Source: Epiperipatus broadwayi
Taxonomy: Eukaryota; Onychophora; Udeonychophora; Euonychophora; Peripatidae
Length of the DNA stretch: 64,000 nt
NCBI GenBank assembly: GCA_028023455.1
Contig: JAQFVV010006200.1
Location: forward strand, 8,604,521 to 8,668,520
Direction of reading: 5' to 3'
A program made the position numbers and the translations under genes. Positions 24,046 to 36,284 of this stretch are shown in pieces (the stretch's first letter is position 1; each line of letters opens with the position of its first letter). A model generated the notes under the pieces. That model saw only the letters and a program-made list of their open reading frames with translations. It did not search any database and was not told the origin of the DNA.

Positions 24046-26615
24046 GTATTGTAATGGTCAGAAAACGTGTGACTCGTAAACATAGTGCAGAATTCGACCA
24101 CCATACAGAACAGCAGCACCATCGAGTAGCGAAGCCACCCGTGGTACTGAGTTCGAACATAGTTTATCGGTTCCACAATACAATCCATGAAACAACTCAT
24201 CTGATGCGACATTAGTAAATATTTCCTTAGGCACGGTGATCAGGGATATGCAAGAGACTCATGATTTTATTCTTGAGTTAGCCAATAACCAAACTAATAT
24301 TAATTAAACATTCATATTTACATAATCGAGGAAATATTATATAGAATGGGTATCGAATAAATGAATCGTAACTGCAGACGTATAGTTTAAAATTATTTAT
24401 TAATACATTTTAATAAAACAATCTAATAATATTTTATGGACTAACAGCTTCAGTAGCGGGATTTGCGACATGATTATATTTTAAAGAATACATTTATTTA
24501 TTTAGACATTATTTTATATTGAGGATTTCAGTAGCAGTATTTCCGATACTGTACTGTTTACAAAAGGAATACATTTATTTGAAGGCGTAATCTAGCTACC
24601 TAAAATTCTTGAGTGAGAATTTCTAATGCATGCCTGGAGGGATTTATACCTTTGCAATGCAAGAGTCTAAAGTATGGGTTTAAGAGTAGCGGCGGACATA
24701 TATTTATTTAATTAAAATATTTATTTATAACTAAGGGCAAACATTTATTTGAGAGTGAATTATGAAGATAATGCAGAGGTGGAGTGATATATAGAATAAT
24801 AAAACTAAGTAAAGGAACATGTGGTATGCTTTAGAAATGCAATATGGAATGGCAGTATATCGAAACTGCAATGCCGTGAATGAGTTTATAAGAATGTCGG
24901 GCTGGTCTCTGCCATCGGCCCGACGAAGTAAGGTGTCACATAAGTATAACCAGGGACAAGCGGTCCATGTCGCAGTTTTGCCGGCTGGCTGCATGACATT
25001 GTCAAGTCCTACGGGAGCACCCATTATGCCTGCTTGTGTAGGACGACTGGGGTTAATTTCAACCCTGAAGAATTCGGAAATTTCACAGCAGAATGGGTCA
25101 TCGCGTCTCTAAAACGTAGCGCATGTATACTGTATAAACGATTATGATGAGATTTAAAATAGATTTCTAACTAGGCCCTACATTATCAACATTTACTAAA
25201 GAACGTTGGCGACTCTCAAAGAAATGTAATTTGATGGAATTATTCATTAAGATTTAATATATACAAAACATATCTAAACTGGGAGTTATTACAACTAATA
25301 TGCCAGCCATTTGCGAAGTTTTAGACCCCTGCATCACAATAAATGAAGCATTGAATGCGTGTCGATTTATATGAAAGTTAAGTTAGTTATGAAAGCAAAT
25401 ATTAATGAAAATTTGACATGCATTCACTGTTCCAAGCGATCATAGATTTAAACTTTGAAAATTGAGACAGTTATGAGCAGGCAATAATTGAATAATAACT
25501 ATAGATAAAATGTAGATTTGAGAAATACGCACCCAAGAAAGATAGAGTGAGGTAAGCTAGATTATTAGAGAAATTTACACATTAAATTAATTATTCAATT
25601 TTAGTTATACAAATGATAGTTTTTACATTTTATAATTTAGATAAATATTATGAAGAAGAGCTATAACATATTATTAGAGTACTCTAGAGTTTGAATACAG
25701 ACAGGTACCTGTTTTATAAGAAGTTTTCCGAGTCCATTGGTTAAGTAGCAAATAGTTCATGAGTGGCCATTCTTTCTTGTATTTAGACGTTTCATTTTAC
25801 TTTCACAGCAGCAGCAGCTTTCTCATTTATTTCAGGCAGCAGATCTTCATGGTTAATTTATGACGGGCAATGGAAAGTTCAGCATCCGACAGGCCATCTC
25901 CCGATGGAGAATAATCTAGGTGCTTTACTCGGCCATACCTTGGCAGGAACAAATTATTTTATATTTTGGAGACTCTCAGTGATCGAGAGCAAAGCTAAAG
26001 TTTAAGTGCTTGTCTCCAGCAAGTCTAAGATGGCCTCTCTTCTTATCTTGATCTTTCACATTTTTTGTTAAGATATTTTTAGGTTCTACTTAATCTGCCC
26101 TGAGGATAATCAATGCATTTTGTTAGTTTTTAATTAAAGAAAGCTGCCGTTCTATTGTTTACATTTTACATTTACTAATTATATTTTGGGGAATTTTTCT
26201 TTAATTAATCTATTATCTATCACTGACTGATGCTTTTAAATTTCAAAAACAAAAAGGGAACATAAGATTATTTTAACTTTTAATTAAATATTACATCAGA
26301 TTTTTTTTAGAATTATTATTAAATGAAATTTAAACAAAGCAATAAATACGAACTTTATAATCCAAAATAAATGATTAAAATTATACAAAATTATATAACT
26401 AAAAGAAATCTAAATTATACTATTTTATCCCTATTTATTGCCTTTAATTTGAGATCGAAATGTGTGCGTGTTTATGCTGAATTCTACATATATTTATACA
26501 TTTTTAATATTGCTACACACACAATTCGATACCAAAAAGTTTAAATTTGGGCGGGATAGACCGGTCAGTGAGAGACGACAGAAAAAGGTGAAATTTAAGA
26601 TTCGAATACGAATCT
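24046..26615. other. Second insertion in duplication copy 2, unidentified
   Basis: About 2.6 kb of unassigned DNA followed by an RTE tail. G+C-richer islands lie at about 24050-24200, 24880-25110 and 25800-26060. The decamer ACATTTATTT or close variants recurs many times between 24430 and 24750. The overlapping frames at 24731-25024 (minus) and 24819-25112 (plus) are antisense to each other and resemble nothing I know. Confidence 0.4.
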
Positions 26616-26619
26616 TACT

Positions 26620-26945
26620 GTTTCAGTATTTACCATTGTGTATGGGTAAGAGAACAAACAGGTATTACTGACCACATTGAAAAAATTTAAAAGATTGAAA
26701 TGGAGTTGGTCTGGACATATTGCTAGAAGAGATGATAATAGATGGACAATTGAAATCTTAAACTGGATTCCAAGAGATTGTAAAAGACCCAGAAAGAGAC
26801 TACATGTGAGATGGATGGATGAAATAAAAAAATATGCAGGAGTGATGTGGAGAAGAGAAGCTAAAGATTGGAGATGGATTAAGCTTGGAGAGACCTTCAT
26901 CCTGCAGTGGATTTATAATGGTTGATGATGATGATGATGATGATG
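26620..26945 (+). mobile_element. 5'-truncated RTE-type retrotransposon, 3' end
   Basis: The plus-strand frame 26677-26925 reads RLKWSWSGHIARRDDNRW, then an NWIPRDCKRPRKR block, then RWMDEIKKYAG, and ends IYNG. This is the familiar C-terminal region of RTE-type endonuclease-reverse transcriptases, W-x-GHIAR...RW...W-x-PR..KR..GRP..RW.D. Upstream, in another frame, REQTG-like text near 26650 belongs to the same protein. It ends in a (GAT)n tail at 26926-26945, the usual RTE 3' microsatellite. Only the last part of the element was copied in. It sits exactly where the second insertion ends and the duplication resumes. Confidence 0.8.
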
Positions 26946-27190
26946 GTGTTGTTGGAATTTAGTATGTTGGTCATTGATAAGTTTTGTTATTTTGAAGTGT
27001 ATCATCCTTTCTTCAGGGATACTTTTAATCTCTAAGTGTAGGTTGAGAGTTTTGATATATAAATCTGCTTTGTTGTGCTTTGCCAGCACTATATGAGATG
27101 AAACTGATAATGACTTATTCCAAAATTATAAATTTATATTATTTAGCGTAAATAAGCAATATGGATCATCATTATCATAATCGAAAAGAA
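26946..27190 (+). repeat. Segmental duplication, copy 2, third block
   Basis: Matches about 19835-20060: GAAGTGTATCATC, AGGTTGAGAGTTTTGA, TGTGCTTTGCCAGCACTA and CAATATGGATCATCATTAT recur in order. Similarity fades after about 27185. Confidence 0.6.
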
Positions 27191-28190
27191 AGTGTCAGCT
27201 TGAGTATATCAATTTTATTCAATTGAGTGAAACATTTTATATTACTCTATTGAAAACTGATGTGGGAAATCTCAGCTTATGAGCCAATGTGCATAACTGC
27301 ATTAGTCACATATAACAGAGATTTTTTGTTCACTCTGAAACCGAAGCTTGCTTTTTGGATTCTTTTACTTAGTAAATTTTCAAAAAAATTGGCACATTTT
27401 TGAAATTTGGAAAACATTTTATTTTTTTTAAAGAAAAAATTGTTGACAAAGAAATTAAATGCATTTTATAATTATTTGGATTAATATAGAGTATAAAAAG
27501 AATAGTTTTTTTTTTTTTAACGCGTTCTGCAAAGAAAGAAAAATACTCAATTTTCAAAGAGTATTTTCTTTTTTATCCGTTTTCACAATATATCTGTTTG
27601 ATTATTATTATTTTTTTACTAGACAATTCGTATTTTAAAAAGATTAAACATAATTGAATGGTTGAATGACATTATAAAAAAAAAGTTATTACAAAAGAAT
27701 TTGTGAAGGGAAATAAAATAATATATTCACAATAATAGCTTAATTGCTTTCATATATCTACTGATGATTATTTTTAAAAGTTAATATTATATATAAATGC
27801 ATATAATCTGGCTAATAATAACTAGAAATTTCTAGCCAATAACTGAATGACTAGGTAGATTGGGATCTTGGCTGACTAACTAAAAGAAAATATGTACATT
27901 TTTTTTGTGATCTATAAAATTTCCAGTGCTTACGTGATCCACTTTAAGATTTTTTAAACTTGCTTAGGTTATATGTTAGATAATGAAATGAATGTCTTAT
28001 TCATCTTCCACATGATAGTAAGCTGGTTTTCAATTGGTGTGAGGATGCTAATAAATACGTACTCAAAAGTTTCAAAGAAAATTATATAATATAGAATAAA
28101 TAGCTTAAAATAAAGTATAAAATATATTAAGTAATATTTAAATGTTAGAATAAATTATTAAAAGTTATATTTTTAAATAATAATAAATGA
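27191..28190. other. A+T-rich stretch, no gene seen
   Basis: No supported feature. The frame at 27369-27557 is driven by A/T runs. Confidence 0.45.
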
Positions 28191-28192
28191 TA

Positions 28193-28412
28193 TAATTAGA
28201 GGGAATTTAAACCTAGACTTTGAAGCTCCCTTCAGTAAAAAAAAACCAATTCTTTTTATATTCTATATTTAATCCAAATAATTATAGAATGCATATAGAT
28301 CATTTATCTTTTTCTTTTTCACATGTATGTTGACATGTGTATCGGTTGTATAAAATGGAGTAGATGACTGAAGGGAGCTTGAAAGTCTGGGTTCAAATCT
28401 CCTCTAATTATA
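28193..28412. mobile_element. Deleted FB-A palindromic element
   Basis: The left end AGAGGGAATTTAAACCTAGA and the right end GGGTTCAAATCTCCTCTAAT mirror each other. The next blocks, AAGCTCCCTTCAGT and ACTGAAGGGAGCTT, also mirror. Most of the family's interior is missing; part of one arm (ACATGTATGTTGACATGTGT) remains. The extended flanks ATAATTAGAGG and CCTCTAATTAT are mirrored too. Confidence 0.6.
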
Positions 28413-28448
28413 TCTAGCTTAAGTATATATACTATGCTTGCAAATATA

Positions 28449-30205
28449 GGGGATTTGAACACAGACTTTCAAGCACCCTTCAACTATCCACATTATTGAT
28501 ACCCATGACCACACACATGTAGAAAAGATAAATAATTACCAATATACATATTTCGTGCTGAAACAGCATTCATCAGTTGGTTTAGATTATCCTCTCCCAC
28601 ACACATATATAAAATCAGTGTTAAGTTTATATTAAGATAGCAAATCTTCATACTTCAATGGGCAGGCTTCAATCTATTCCAACCTCATTCTTCAGCCATC
28701 CATATTATTGAAAATCTGATGATGGAATGCCCAAATCCCATACCGATGCCAATATTGTTGTTATGCCCATGTTGACCTCAAGTCACTCTGACCCCTCAAG
28801 TATAAGAGCTTAACCGTTTAAACACATAGAAGAAGGATGGGCAGGATGCAGGCTTAATGTGTAATATTTGAAATACAGGCATTCTTCATATACCTGAAAC
28901 TTAATTGTAAGTATAGGGGATTTGAACACAGACGTTCAAGCATTCTCCAACTATCCACATCACTGATACACATGACCATACACATGTAGAAAAGATAATA
29001 ATTGCCAATATATGCATTTTGTGCTGAACCAGAACTCATCAGTTGATCCAGATCATCATATCTCTCACACATATATAATCAGTGCTTACTTTATATTAAG
29101 ATAGAAAATCTTCATATTTTAATGGACAGACTTCAATCTATTCCAGCAACCAACTCTTCAACTGATCAATACCATTGAAAATCTGATGATGGAATGCACA
29201 AATCCCTTAGTGATTCCAATATTGTTGTTATGCCCATGATGACCTCAAGTCACTCTGACCCCTCATGTATAGGACCGTATCCATTTAAATACATAGAAGA
29301 GGGATGGGTAGGTATGTGAAAAATGTCTGTATTTCAAACCTTATCTGTTAAGCCTGCATCCTGCCCATCCCTCTTCTATGTATTTAAATGGAAAAGGTCC
29401 TATACATGGACATAACAATATTGGCATCAGTATGGGATTTGGGCATTCCATCATCAGATTTTCAATGGTATTGATCAGTTGAAGAGTTGGAGGTTGGAAT
29501 AGATTTAAGCCTATCCATTAAAGTATGAAGATTTGCTATCTTAATATAAACTGGCACTTATTATATATGTGTGTGGGAGATGGTGATCTGGACCAACTGA
29601 TGAATGCTGTTTCAGCACAAAAATGTATATTAGTGATTATTTATCTTTTCTACATGTGTGTGATCATGTGTATCAGTGATATAATATAGTGGATAGTTGA
29701 AGGGTGCTTGAAAGTCTGTGTTCAAATCCCCTATATTTACAATTAAAGCTCTGGGTATATGAAGAATGCCTTTATTTCAAATATTATACATTAAGCCTGC
29801 ATCATGCACATCCCTCTTTTATGTATTTAAATGGATAAGGTCATATACATGAGGGGTCAGAGTGACAAGGTAATCATGGGCATAACAGCAATATTGGCAT
29901 CAGTATAGAATTTAGGCATTCTATCATCAGACTTTCAATGATATGGATGGCTGAAGAGCTGGGGATTGGAATAGATTGAAGCCTGCCCATTAAAGTATGA
30001 AGATTTGCTATCTTAATATAAAGTGAGCATTGATTATATATGAGTGTGGGAGATGATGATCTGGACCAACTGATGAATGCTGATTTAGCACAAAATACAT
30101 ATATTGGTGATTATTTATCTTTTCTACATGCATGTGGTCATGTTTATCAGTGATATGAGATATTGATAGTTGAAGAGTGCTTGAAAAGTCTGTGTTCAAA
30201 TCCCC
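28449..30205. mobile_element. FB-A four-unit mirrored array, 1.76 kb
   Basis: Two left-facing units start with GGGGATTTGAACACAGAC at 28449 and 28916 (period 467 bp). Two right-facing units end with its complement, GTTCAAATCCCC, at 29731 and 30205 (period 474 bp). Both pairs share a centre at about 29325, giving a left-left-right-right mirror. Linkers between units carry TTAATTGTAAGTATA or its complement. Shared landmarks include TGATGATGGAATGC, the CATCAGTTGGTCCAGAT block and the GGGATGGGCAGGATGCAGGC block near the centre. The frames at 28854-29072 and 30008-30253 are arms, not genes. Confidence 0.75.
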
Positions 30206-32510
30206 TATATTTACAATTAAGCTCCAGGTATATGAAGAATCCCTGTATTTCAAATATTATACTATACTTGTACTTAAATAAATAATATAATAGATTGGTT
30301 AAAAGGGTTTGAATTTAAGAGAAACTAATAAATTATATAAACTATGTTAAAACTTTTTCTTATCAAAGATTAAAAGAATGTATTGCAAAACAACCCAATT
30401 AAGTATCCTAGTGTTAAAACAATAGATTTTAAATTATTTGATTAAAAATAAGGTAATTAATTAAAAGATCAAACCTGTTTTGAGATATAGATTCAAAAAC
30501 AAGGGAAATATTGAAGCAATTTAATAATTATATTGTTTTAAAGTTCAATCAATTAAACAATTATGGTGTTTTGAAAATTCATGCAATTAAAATAAAATGA
30601 GGTCATAAAGGTGTTGGAAATAAGGGATTAGCAAAGATGATAAAAACAAAAGGTCAAACGTATGTATAATCAATTTTTCTTGAAATTAATTAGCCTGAAG
30701 TCTTGCTTTATTCAAGCTGCATTGAACTGTTATTAGGATAACTGCATAGAAAAGAGGAATTGCCTGAAATCTAATCTGGACTTTTTATGAATTTCCAAGC
30801 TGTTTAGAAAAAAATCTCTACTCAAAATGAAGGAAAAAATGCTTAAACCTTAAATTTCAAAGACAGGAGATTGATAAAAGACATTATAGCTACCTGTAAA
30901 AAAGGAATGTAATTATGCATGCCATTATTAGAGTCATAGCCTGCAAAAAATCCTTGTAATGAATTGTAGAGAATTCTGGTAATAAAACTTTTCCTGTGTA
31001 CATTTTTTTAAAAAGCTGTTTTTCAATTTGACTATTATCCTAACAAATTAATCATCTTAAGGTATATTTTATAACATCTTAGCATACATTTAATTCTAAT
31101 GAACTATATTTTTATATATAAAATATTTATATATTATTTAATTGATTGGTTAAAGGGAAAAGTGAATGTTTCATTTTTTAAAAAGTCAGCATTTTCTATT
31201 AACCAGCAATAAATACTTGATATGCATTTTAAAGCAAAGAAAATACAAAATTTTAACTTTTCATAAGTTATATATGTCATCAGTTTAAAATTCAATCACC
31301 TTTCAACTCCCCCCCCCCCCAGGGTTTTCTTTCATGTTAGCAAATATATGAAGTTAGATAAAATAACCAGGATGTAATATTCAATTTAAATACACCAAAG
31401 ATGCACATGTGGGAAATATTTCAAGTAATTAAAATAATGACTGGTAGTATAAATATTAGAATTTTAGGTTAAAGCTTTATTTTGAAATTTGATCGAGTTT
31501 ATTTGTATATAAATTAATCCCTGTTATTGCCTTGAATTATATAGAACATATAATATAACTGCAGTTGTTAGATCACTATTTAATGATTACAATATGCTAT
31601 ATCAATATTGTGACTTTGTTTATGGTTTTGGTTTAGTAAAGTCAAGGTTAGATCCAAAAAAACCATCTCAGTTAATTAAGTAGTGTTTTGTTGAATTTGA
31701 GATCAAATTCAAAATAACTATCTTAATTAAGTTATGTTATTATTACATCGGAATGCAGTCCTAAAATGATCACTTCCTAAAATTGTTATTGTAAAATTTG
31801 TATTGATTATAATAATCCAATATTAGATATCTGTGTGTGACTATGCTATGAAGCTAATGATATGAATAAATGCATTGTATTTGTAAAGGTTGGCCAGGTG
31901 TATGATTATAACCAGAATGTATTAAAGGCCTGAGATTTATTCTTCAGCAATGTGCTTAATCATATAATCATGCAAGTGAAAGGTTAATGTTTTAAAATTA
32001 ATAAAATAAACTACAAATAACTATTGTTTTTATTGTGCATATGAATTAAAAGTGGGAAGAAATGGCTTATTAAAGCAATTATTACCATTAAATTATAGTC
32101 AGAAAGGTAATCAAATTATAAAGAAAACTGTCCTAAATTTTTTTTGATACAGTCTGTAATGGGTTACTTTGAAAATAAACTATTGTTTTATTTTTAAAAT
32201 AGTGGGTTAACTTTTTTGTATGTAATAGTATCCAATCCATATATCAATTCCATGTTCATTTCATTGGGAGTAGCTTATGTTTCATTTGATTTAATCAGGT
32301 ATCATAAATAGTGTTTTTGTAATAGTCATCATTATCATATATTAAAGACAATATTTTGATTTCTATTAAAATATATAAATAAAGAATATGTGCACATTTA
32401 TTTCCTAATATTTAATGTCAGGTGGCATCTGAATCAATTAAAATAAATTTAATATATGTAAGCTTACAGTATATATAATAAACATTGCATAACACTAAAT
32501 GAAACTCAAA
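30206..32510. other. A+T-rich stretch, no gene seen
   Basis: A C-run of about 10 lies near 31310-31320. No frame or repeat that I can name. Confidence 0.45.
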
Positions 32511-32516
32511 TATAGT

Positions 32517-32692
32517 AAATGAATACAAATCAATGCTAGAAAGTTTCAACAGTGTTATCGATAGTTAGAAACCCAAAGTCTGAATCATGCAACTGAAGAG
32601 GGATTGCCTTTTACCTAAGTTGCAAATTTAGACTTTGTGTTTCTAAATACAGTAGTGCTGTTGAAATTTTCTAGTATTGGCTGTATTCATTT
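32517..32692. mobile_element. Short foldback element, about 176 bp
   Basis: The left half has AATGAATACAAATCAATGCT and AGTTTCAACAG; the right half has CTGTTGAAATTTTCTAGTA and TGTATTCATTT. Further in, AGAAACCCAAAGTCTGAATC is mirrored by TTAGACTTTGTGTTTCT. No coding frame. The element type is unassigned. Confidence 0.6.
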
Positions 32693-32845
32693 AAGATATA
32701 CATATATAAGTAGAAAATTATGTAACATTAAAATATTAATTAAAAAAATAAATTTATACTAAAATTCTTTTGTGAACATGATTTCATTAATTACTAAATA
32801 GATCTTCTTAAATGAAAATCTACTAGCTACAAACCACACACATGC

Positions 32846-32877
32846 ATACGCACACACACACGCATATATATATATAA
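32846..32877. repeat. (CA)n and (TA)n microsatellite
   Basis: ACACACACACAC followed by CGCATATATATATATA, directly abutting the left end of the next FB-A copy at 32878. Confidence 0.8.
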
Positions 32878-33395
32878 GGGATTTGAATTTAGACTTTCAA
32901 GCTTCCTACAACTATCCACTCCATCTTATACAAACAATACATATGGTCACATACATAATAAAAAAGATAAATGATCTCCAATATACATATTTCATGCTGA
33001 AAAAGCACTCAGTTTATATTGAGATAACAAATCTTCAAACTTTAATGGTCAGACTACAATCTTCTCGACCCTCCAACTCTTCAGACATCCACATCATTGA
33101 AAATCTGATGATAAAACATTGAAAGACCAATGTGGGTATAACAATAATATTGGCATCAACAAGAATTTTAAATACTCCATCATCAGATTTTTAATGATAT
33201 GGATGGCTGAAGAGTTGGAGAGCGAAGAATATTGTAGTCTGTCCATTAAAACTTGATTTGCTATCTTAATGTAAACTAAACATGATTATATATAAGTGTT
33301 GAAGATGATCTGGATCAACTGATGAGGTTCAGAATGAAATAAATATATTTGAGATTATTTCAAGTGGAGAGATTGAAAATCTGAGTTCAAATCCC
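32878..33395. mobile_element. FB-A palindromic element, 518 bp
   Basis: The left end GGGATTTGAATTTAGACTTT and the right end CTGAGTTCAAATCCC mirror each other about 33137. Inner blocks TGAAAATCTGATGATA and CCATCATCAGATTTTTAATG are mirrored near the centre. More diverged than the 11861 copy, with internal deletions. Confidence 0.7.
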
Positions 33396-33671
33396 TTCTA
33401 GTTACATTAAGTTCAGTATAGTCAAAATATTTGTATTTAGATTTTATATATATGTAACTGAATTAGCCTTCACATAAATTATTTCAAAAACACACCTACC
33501 TTTAATATCAAAGAAGATTTTTATAAAATTGATGGCCTCATATTCAAAAAGATTTACCATCAGAATTTTTTTGTTTGTTTTTTTAATTCATTTTTTTCAT
33601 AAAATATAATCTCTGAATTATCAAATAATATTTTCTGATCAATATTAAGTTAATTAATATACAAAGTTGAA

Positions 33672-34063
33672 TTATGATATCTATTTTTAACTCTACTCTT
33701 GTGAACCTTCTCTTTCATAAAGACTTAATTTACTTAGACCTGTATAAATTTTACAATTGCAAGGAGTTTTATAAATTATATGAGGAATGTATTTATTATT
33801 AATTGATTTTCAACTATTTAATAATAAATTTAAATTGAGGCCTATCTTTCAAGAAATTTTTGGGTGGTATGAAAATTGTTTGGAAGATAAGCCTCTATTT
33901 AAATTCATTATTAAATAATTCAAAACAATCAGTTGATAGTAAATATATTCCCAGTATAGCTTATGAGATTTCCTGCAGTTGTAAAATTTATACAGGTCTA
34001 AGTGTAAAGAAAGTCTTTATAGAATAGCCAAGTTCACAAGAATAGGGTGGAAAATAGTCATTA
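33672..34063 (+). mobile_element. Probable Penelope-like inverted fragment
   Basis: Inverted repeat with centre near 33868. The left block CTACTCTTGTGAAC mirrors GTTCACAAGAATAG at 34032-34045. TTAGACCTGTATAAATTTTA mirrors TAAAATTTATACAGGTCTAA further in. The right arm in the plus strand translates as AYEISCSCKIYTGLSVKKVF, which resembles the start of a Penelope GIY-YIG domain (Y-E-I-P-C-x-C-x-x-x-Y-I-G). The arrangement, a GIY-YIG trace in an inverted pair, matches the one at 1175-2000. The Gly is shifted and the frame soon stops, so the assignment is tentative. Confidence 0.45.
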
Positions 34064-34400
34064 TAACTCACCTCTATTAACTTTTCATTTTAATTCATAA
34101 AATACTTCTTGTAGAACTGCTGTAAAATGTTTTAAAGATATGAAAACACTCTTTTCAATGTTAATATTCTTGTTGTCATCAAATAATGCATTCACTATGT
34201 TGCATTTTGATAAATATTTTTCAGAATATGATAATATCCTGGGTCTATATGTTCATGATGCAATGCTTTAATCACTGTAGAAATGTTTACAGAATCCAAT
34301 GCTTTTTTATAATCTACAAATTCAAAACATAATAATAGTCATATTCATTAGATCTTTCTATAATTTCTCTCAATACTTGGATGAGATCCACCCACTTTTA
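34064..34400 (-). mobile_element. RTE-type reverse transcriptase fragment
   Basis: Minus-strand text, in broken frames, includes FVDYKKALDSVNISTVIKAL (about 34260-34320; the family has D-Y-E-K-A-F-D-S) and TAVLQEVFYELKW (about 34085-34125). Both blocks occur in the better copies at 36285 and at the right edge. A T-run follows at about 34408-34425. Only the reverse transcriptase core survives, with stops. It directly abuts the Penelope-like inverted fragment. Confidence 0.65.
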
Positions 34401-34779
34401 AATCCGTTTTTTTTTTTTTTTTGGTTGATTAAAATTCAAAGTTTATTACAGACCAATTAGAAGCAAATTCTTTTCTGCAGCCAGTATTCATTCATACATA
34501 CAATTAAGTTTAGAAAAGTAATCTGAATAGAATCTTATAAAATTCTCTCCATGAAGCAGTTTATATCCTTTTAAAACTTCTGTTCTTGCTTTTTTTTATT
34601 ATTTATAAAATATAGAAATAGGATACATTAAATGGTATTAAAAGAAGAAACAAGTTTGATGTTTATTATCTTGTTACAAGTCTTTGAATGTACATGATTG
34701 TATTGAGTGCTACACAAAGTTTAACTAGTCATTTTACTTAGTAAATGTTGATTCACATACTATAACTGAGAAATTGAAG

Positions 34780-35170
34780 CTGCAATGGACACATCATCTC
34801 CCCCATCCACAGAAGAAAACCAGTACCTGAAACAATCCCCTCATCCCAGTTACCTCCCCCCATAGCACTAGGATTTAGGCCCCAGGGACCCCTTACCCCC
34901 AGATTTTCCCATCTAGACAGCAAAGATGGGTGAAACTGTGGTCCCAATCAAAGATAATTGTTGATTTTCACAGTGCAATACAAAATTCCAAACACCATGT
35001 ATATCATCATCCCCATTGCCCCAGACATGAGAAAATCTATGCCAGTAATGATCCCCTCGCACCCTCATTCCAGCCAGCCCAAAAACTGGGCCTTAGGATC
35101 CAGGGACCCTCTCAGCCACCAGATTCCACCATCCAGGCAACAAGGATGAGTCAAACAGTGGTTTTAAACA
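34780..35170 (+). repeat. Diverged two-copy tandem repeat, period about 220 bp
   Basis: Copy one (about 34780-34955) and copy two (about 35000-35170) share CATCATCYCC, CAATCCCCTC or GATCCCCTC, CCAGGGACCC, CCAGATT, CCATC and CAGACAGCAA or CAGGCAACAA, AAGATGGGT or AGGATGAGT, and an AAACTGTGGT or AAACAGTGGT end. It is strikingly G+C-rich and C-biased on this strand compared with its surroundings. Open frames across it (such as 34753-34947 minus and 34930-35199 plus) come from base composition. Confidence 0.65.
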
Positions 35171-36280
35171 AAAGTTTCAACATTATAGAAAAAATGTGAT
35201 ATGTATACATGTAAATGCTAATAATTTTAATTGCACATAAATGATTTTTATTGTTAATCAAATATGTAATACTTAGGAATATAAATATTTCATGGAAAAA
35301 TCCCACCCAAATATTAATCTGCTTGCAATTTGTCCTCGTAATGTGTTTGGATGAGATTGTTTAGTGAAGTATTTACATGTAAATGCAAAAAAAAAGAAAA
35401 AAAACTTGAAATTACAGAATATCAATAAAATTAGTATTCTGTACTCTACATAGTTCTTTAAAACATTGTAAATATTTAAGTAATTAATTTAATCTAGGGT
35501 TGTGTAGGAAGATATGGGCATACATTTTTCTATAATTATTATGACTGGTTTTTGTAAACATTTAGTAGTTCTTCAGTTTTCTCCCCATCATTTTATAAGT
35601 TATCTCCATGCTTCATTTGGTAGAAAAAAATTCTAATTTATGCTTTCTTTTTTTCTACTATTTTTCAGTGATTGGGATATTTCTTGCATCAACAAAGTAC
35701 TTAACTAGATGGAAGATCATTCATTATTAGGTCTAGAACATCAAAGGACAATTTATCCCACAGTATATGCTTGGAACAGAACACGTAAATGCAAATAAAA
35801 AATAAACATGAAATTTAAAAAAATTGTGAGAAATTCCATATTTTTAATCTCTCATCAATAATTTTCAAAAATTGTACATGTCTTGACTTTCTATATGGTT
35901 TTTTTTTCCAACTTCATAATATCTAGCAATATTTCACAACTGCTATTACATCATTTCCCTCTTAATAAACGGTTGACCATGACCAATTCTTTCTGTTTAA
36001 TTCAAATGACATAGATTTGTTTTACTATTTGTATATCTTTTTAATTCTTTTTTTTAAAAACAAAATAAAATTCTAATTAATTCTGCATAAATATCTGCTA
36101 TCATATGATATACTTTCCTCATACTCCCTCTTCCTAATTTTTTTAAATTAATTAATTAGTAAATATTTTAAACGTTTTTAAAATCCACCTTAATATTGTT
36201 TATGTTACTTATACAGAGCTTATACACTTAATTAATCACTTGAGAAAATATTATTCATTGCACATCATCTGAATTGCTTA
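35171..36280. other. A+T-rich stretch, no gene seen
   Basis: No supported feature. Several long A and T runs. Confidence 0.45.
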
Positions 36281-36284
36281 TGAT

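Noticed and set aside
24120-24180. Second tRNA-like motif (GAGTTCGAACATAG)
   Set aside because: It has a partial B box, but no convincing A box at the right distance on either strand.
24731-25112. Two antisense frames of 97 codons each
   Set aside because: They overlap on opposite strands in a G+C-richer island, and neither shows a known domain.
28449-30205. CRISPR-like array
   Set aside because: The units are about 467 bp and mirrored, with no short identical repeats separated by unique spacers. The context is animal nuclear DNA.
34753-35199. Overlapping frames with Pro/Gly-rich translations
   Set aside because: They come from the C-rich tandem repeat and run in conflicting directions.
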